NCBI GenBank assembly: GCA_946965045.2
Contig: OX337236.1
Location: 2,852,001-2,916,000, forward strand
Length of the DNA stretch: 64,000 bases
Direction: 5' to 3'
From: Epithemia pelagica
Lineage: Eukaryota > Bacillariophyta > Bacillariophyceae > Surirellales > Surirellaceae
Of this stretch, positions 63,372 through 64,000 are shown piece after piece. A model generated the notes under the pieces. It searched no databases and was not told the origin of the DNA. It saw only the letters and a list, made by a program, of their open reading frames with translations. The stretch's first letter is position 1, and each line of letters opens with the position of its first letter. The position numbers and the translations under genes are program-made.

Positions 63372-64000
63372 ATGATGATAATGAAGAAACAACGAGCCGG
63401 ACTCTTGGTTATGATTGGATTTACCATTTTGAATGGTTTCATGGTACTCCTCCAACTCCATGGAAGTGCCACGATACAGACTCGAACACAAGCATCCTAC
63501 CTCCATCTTTCGACAACTTCTTCTTCCTCATGTTTGTGGCCTTGGTCTTCTTCTTCTTCCTCTTCTTCTCGTGAAGTTGTCGTTGAATCTCTTTCCTTGC
63601 GTCAAGAGGCCATGGAATTGGCCGAACTACGACAAGCTGAATTGGACTATTGGACGCAGGGTTGCAACGCATTTATTACGTCAATTTGGACAAAAATGTC
63701 CAGCGTCGTAAGCAAATGGAAGACCAATTGCAAAAACTCGAGCCGTCCATTCCCTATTCTCGTGTTCCCGCCATGAGAGGTACGTCCAATGGAAATGCCT
63801 GCATTAAAGGATTGCAGGATCCCGATCGATGCATGGGTGTGTCTGGTTTGTCTCGGACCATGGTGAAAATTATGGATACGCAAAATGTGACGGGTTTAAC
63901 CTTGGTGTTGGAAGATGTTTTTGTGTTGGGAACCAACTTGACCAAAATTCATCAAGCACTGTCCATGGTACCGGACGATTGGGACCTTATTCGGTTTACC
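63372..64000 (+). CDS. GT25-like glycosyltransferase, frame break, 3'-partial
   Basis: The start MMIMKKQRAGLLVMIGFTIL gives a basic tail and membrane anchor (about 9-30). A Ser-rich stem and a helix EAMELAELRQAELDYWTQG follow. The frame then shifts by one base near 63,660 (CGCAGGGTTGC), and the next frame continues with LQRIYYVNLDKNVQRRKQME, PYSRVPAMRG, RCMGVSGLSRTMVKIM and LTLVLEDVFVLGTNL up to the window end. 'IYYVNLDKN..RR..M...L' and 'LVLEDV' are signatures of GT25 (LPS/collagen galactosyltransferase type). The break sits next to a GGG run, so a read error is as likely as a mutation. The gene continues beyond the window. Confidence 0.7.

Noticed and set aside
1-64000. CRISPR arrays, operons, bacterial promoters or rRNA
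   Set aside because: None seen; introns and LINE/copia elements show the DNA is eukaryotic nuclear. tRNA genes could be missed by eye.

Overview
The window looks like nuclear DNA of a diatom or a closely related stramenopile, probably a pennate diatom. The evidence is short GT-AG introns of about 75-200 bases, a class C (GABA-B-like) receptor gene, a two-ORF Ty1/copia element of the kind common in diatoms, many single-pass type II glycosyltransferases, and long CAA/ACC/CAG-type codon runs giving poly-Thr, poly-Gln, poly-Asn and poly-Ser. Species and contig cannot be named from sequence alone. TGA is used as a normal stop codon.

Layout. 1-2.7 kb: a GT92-like glycosyltransferase and a convergent small gene of unknown function. 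2.9-13.6 kb: a mobile-element zone with a 1.25 kb inverted-repeat element, a non-autonomous hAT element with a perfect 8-bp target duplication, and a copia retrotransposon with an upstream coiled-coil ORF, an intact 1721-residue polyprotein and a duplicated 3' unit. 14.9-16.3 kb: a Golgi-type sulfotransferase. 17.5-39.5 kb: the collinear remains, on the minus strand, of one full-size ABC transporter (NBD-TMD-NBD-TMD). It is now split into pieces by a 3.6 kb inverted-repeat element with a 10-bp target duplication, by a 6.4 kb block carrying an intact GABA-B-like receptor and two other genes, and by an 8.8 kb LINE with a 19-bp target duplication. 40.7-63.8 kb: a gene-rich part with a triple-KH RNA-binding protein, a GT32-like double glycosyltransferase, eIF3 subunit L, a cwf18/CCDC12-like splicing factor divergent from it, a CENP-B-type HTH protein, an ankyrin-AAA+ protein with altered Walker motifs, an exostosin-like GT47, a broken methyltransferase, a DUF707-like membrane protein and the start of a GT25-like enzyme that runs off the window.

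Two themes link the genes. First, at least six single-pass membrane enzymes that probably build or sulfate surface glycans in the secretory pathway (GT92, sulfotransferase, GT32, GT47, DUF707-like, GT25-like) lie within 64 kb. They are separately promoted and not an operon. Second, nested insertions can be put in order because each interrupts a recognisable coding frame. The most unusual object is the 3.6 kb element at 17.9-21.6 kb. It has DNA-transposon termini, but it carries the tail of a reverse transcriptase with a restriction-like endonuclease on one strand and a decayed choline/ethanolamine- or methylthioribose-kinase-like gene on the other.

Limits. Calls rest on reading translations and repeats by eye. 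No alignment, HMM or read-level check was possible. Several one-base lesions could be assembly errors rather than true decay.
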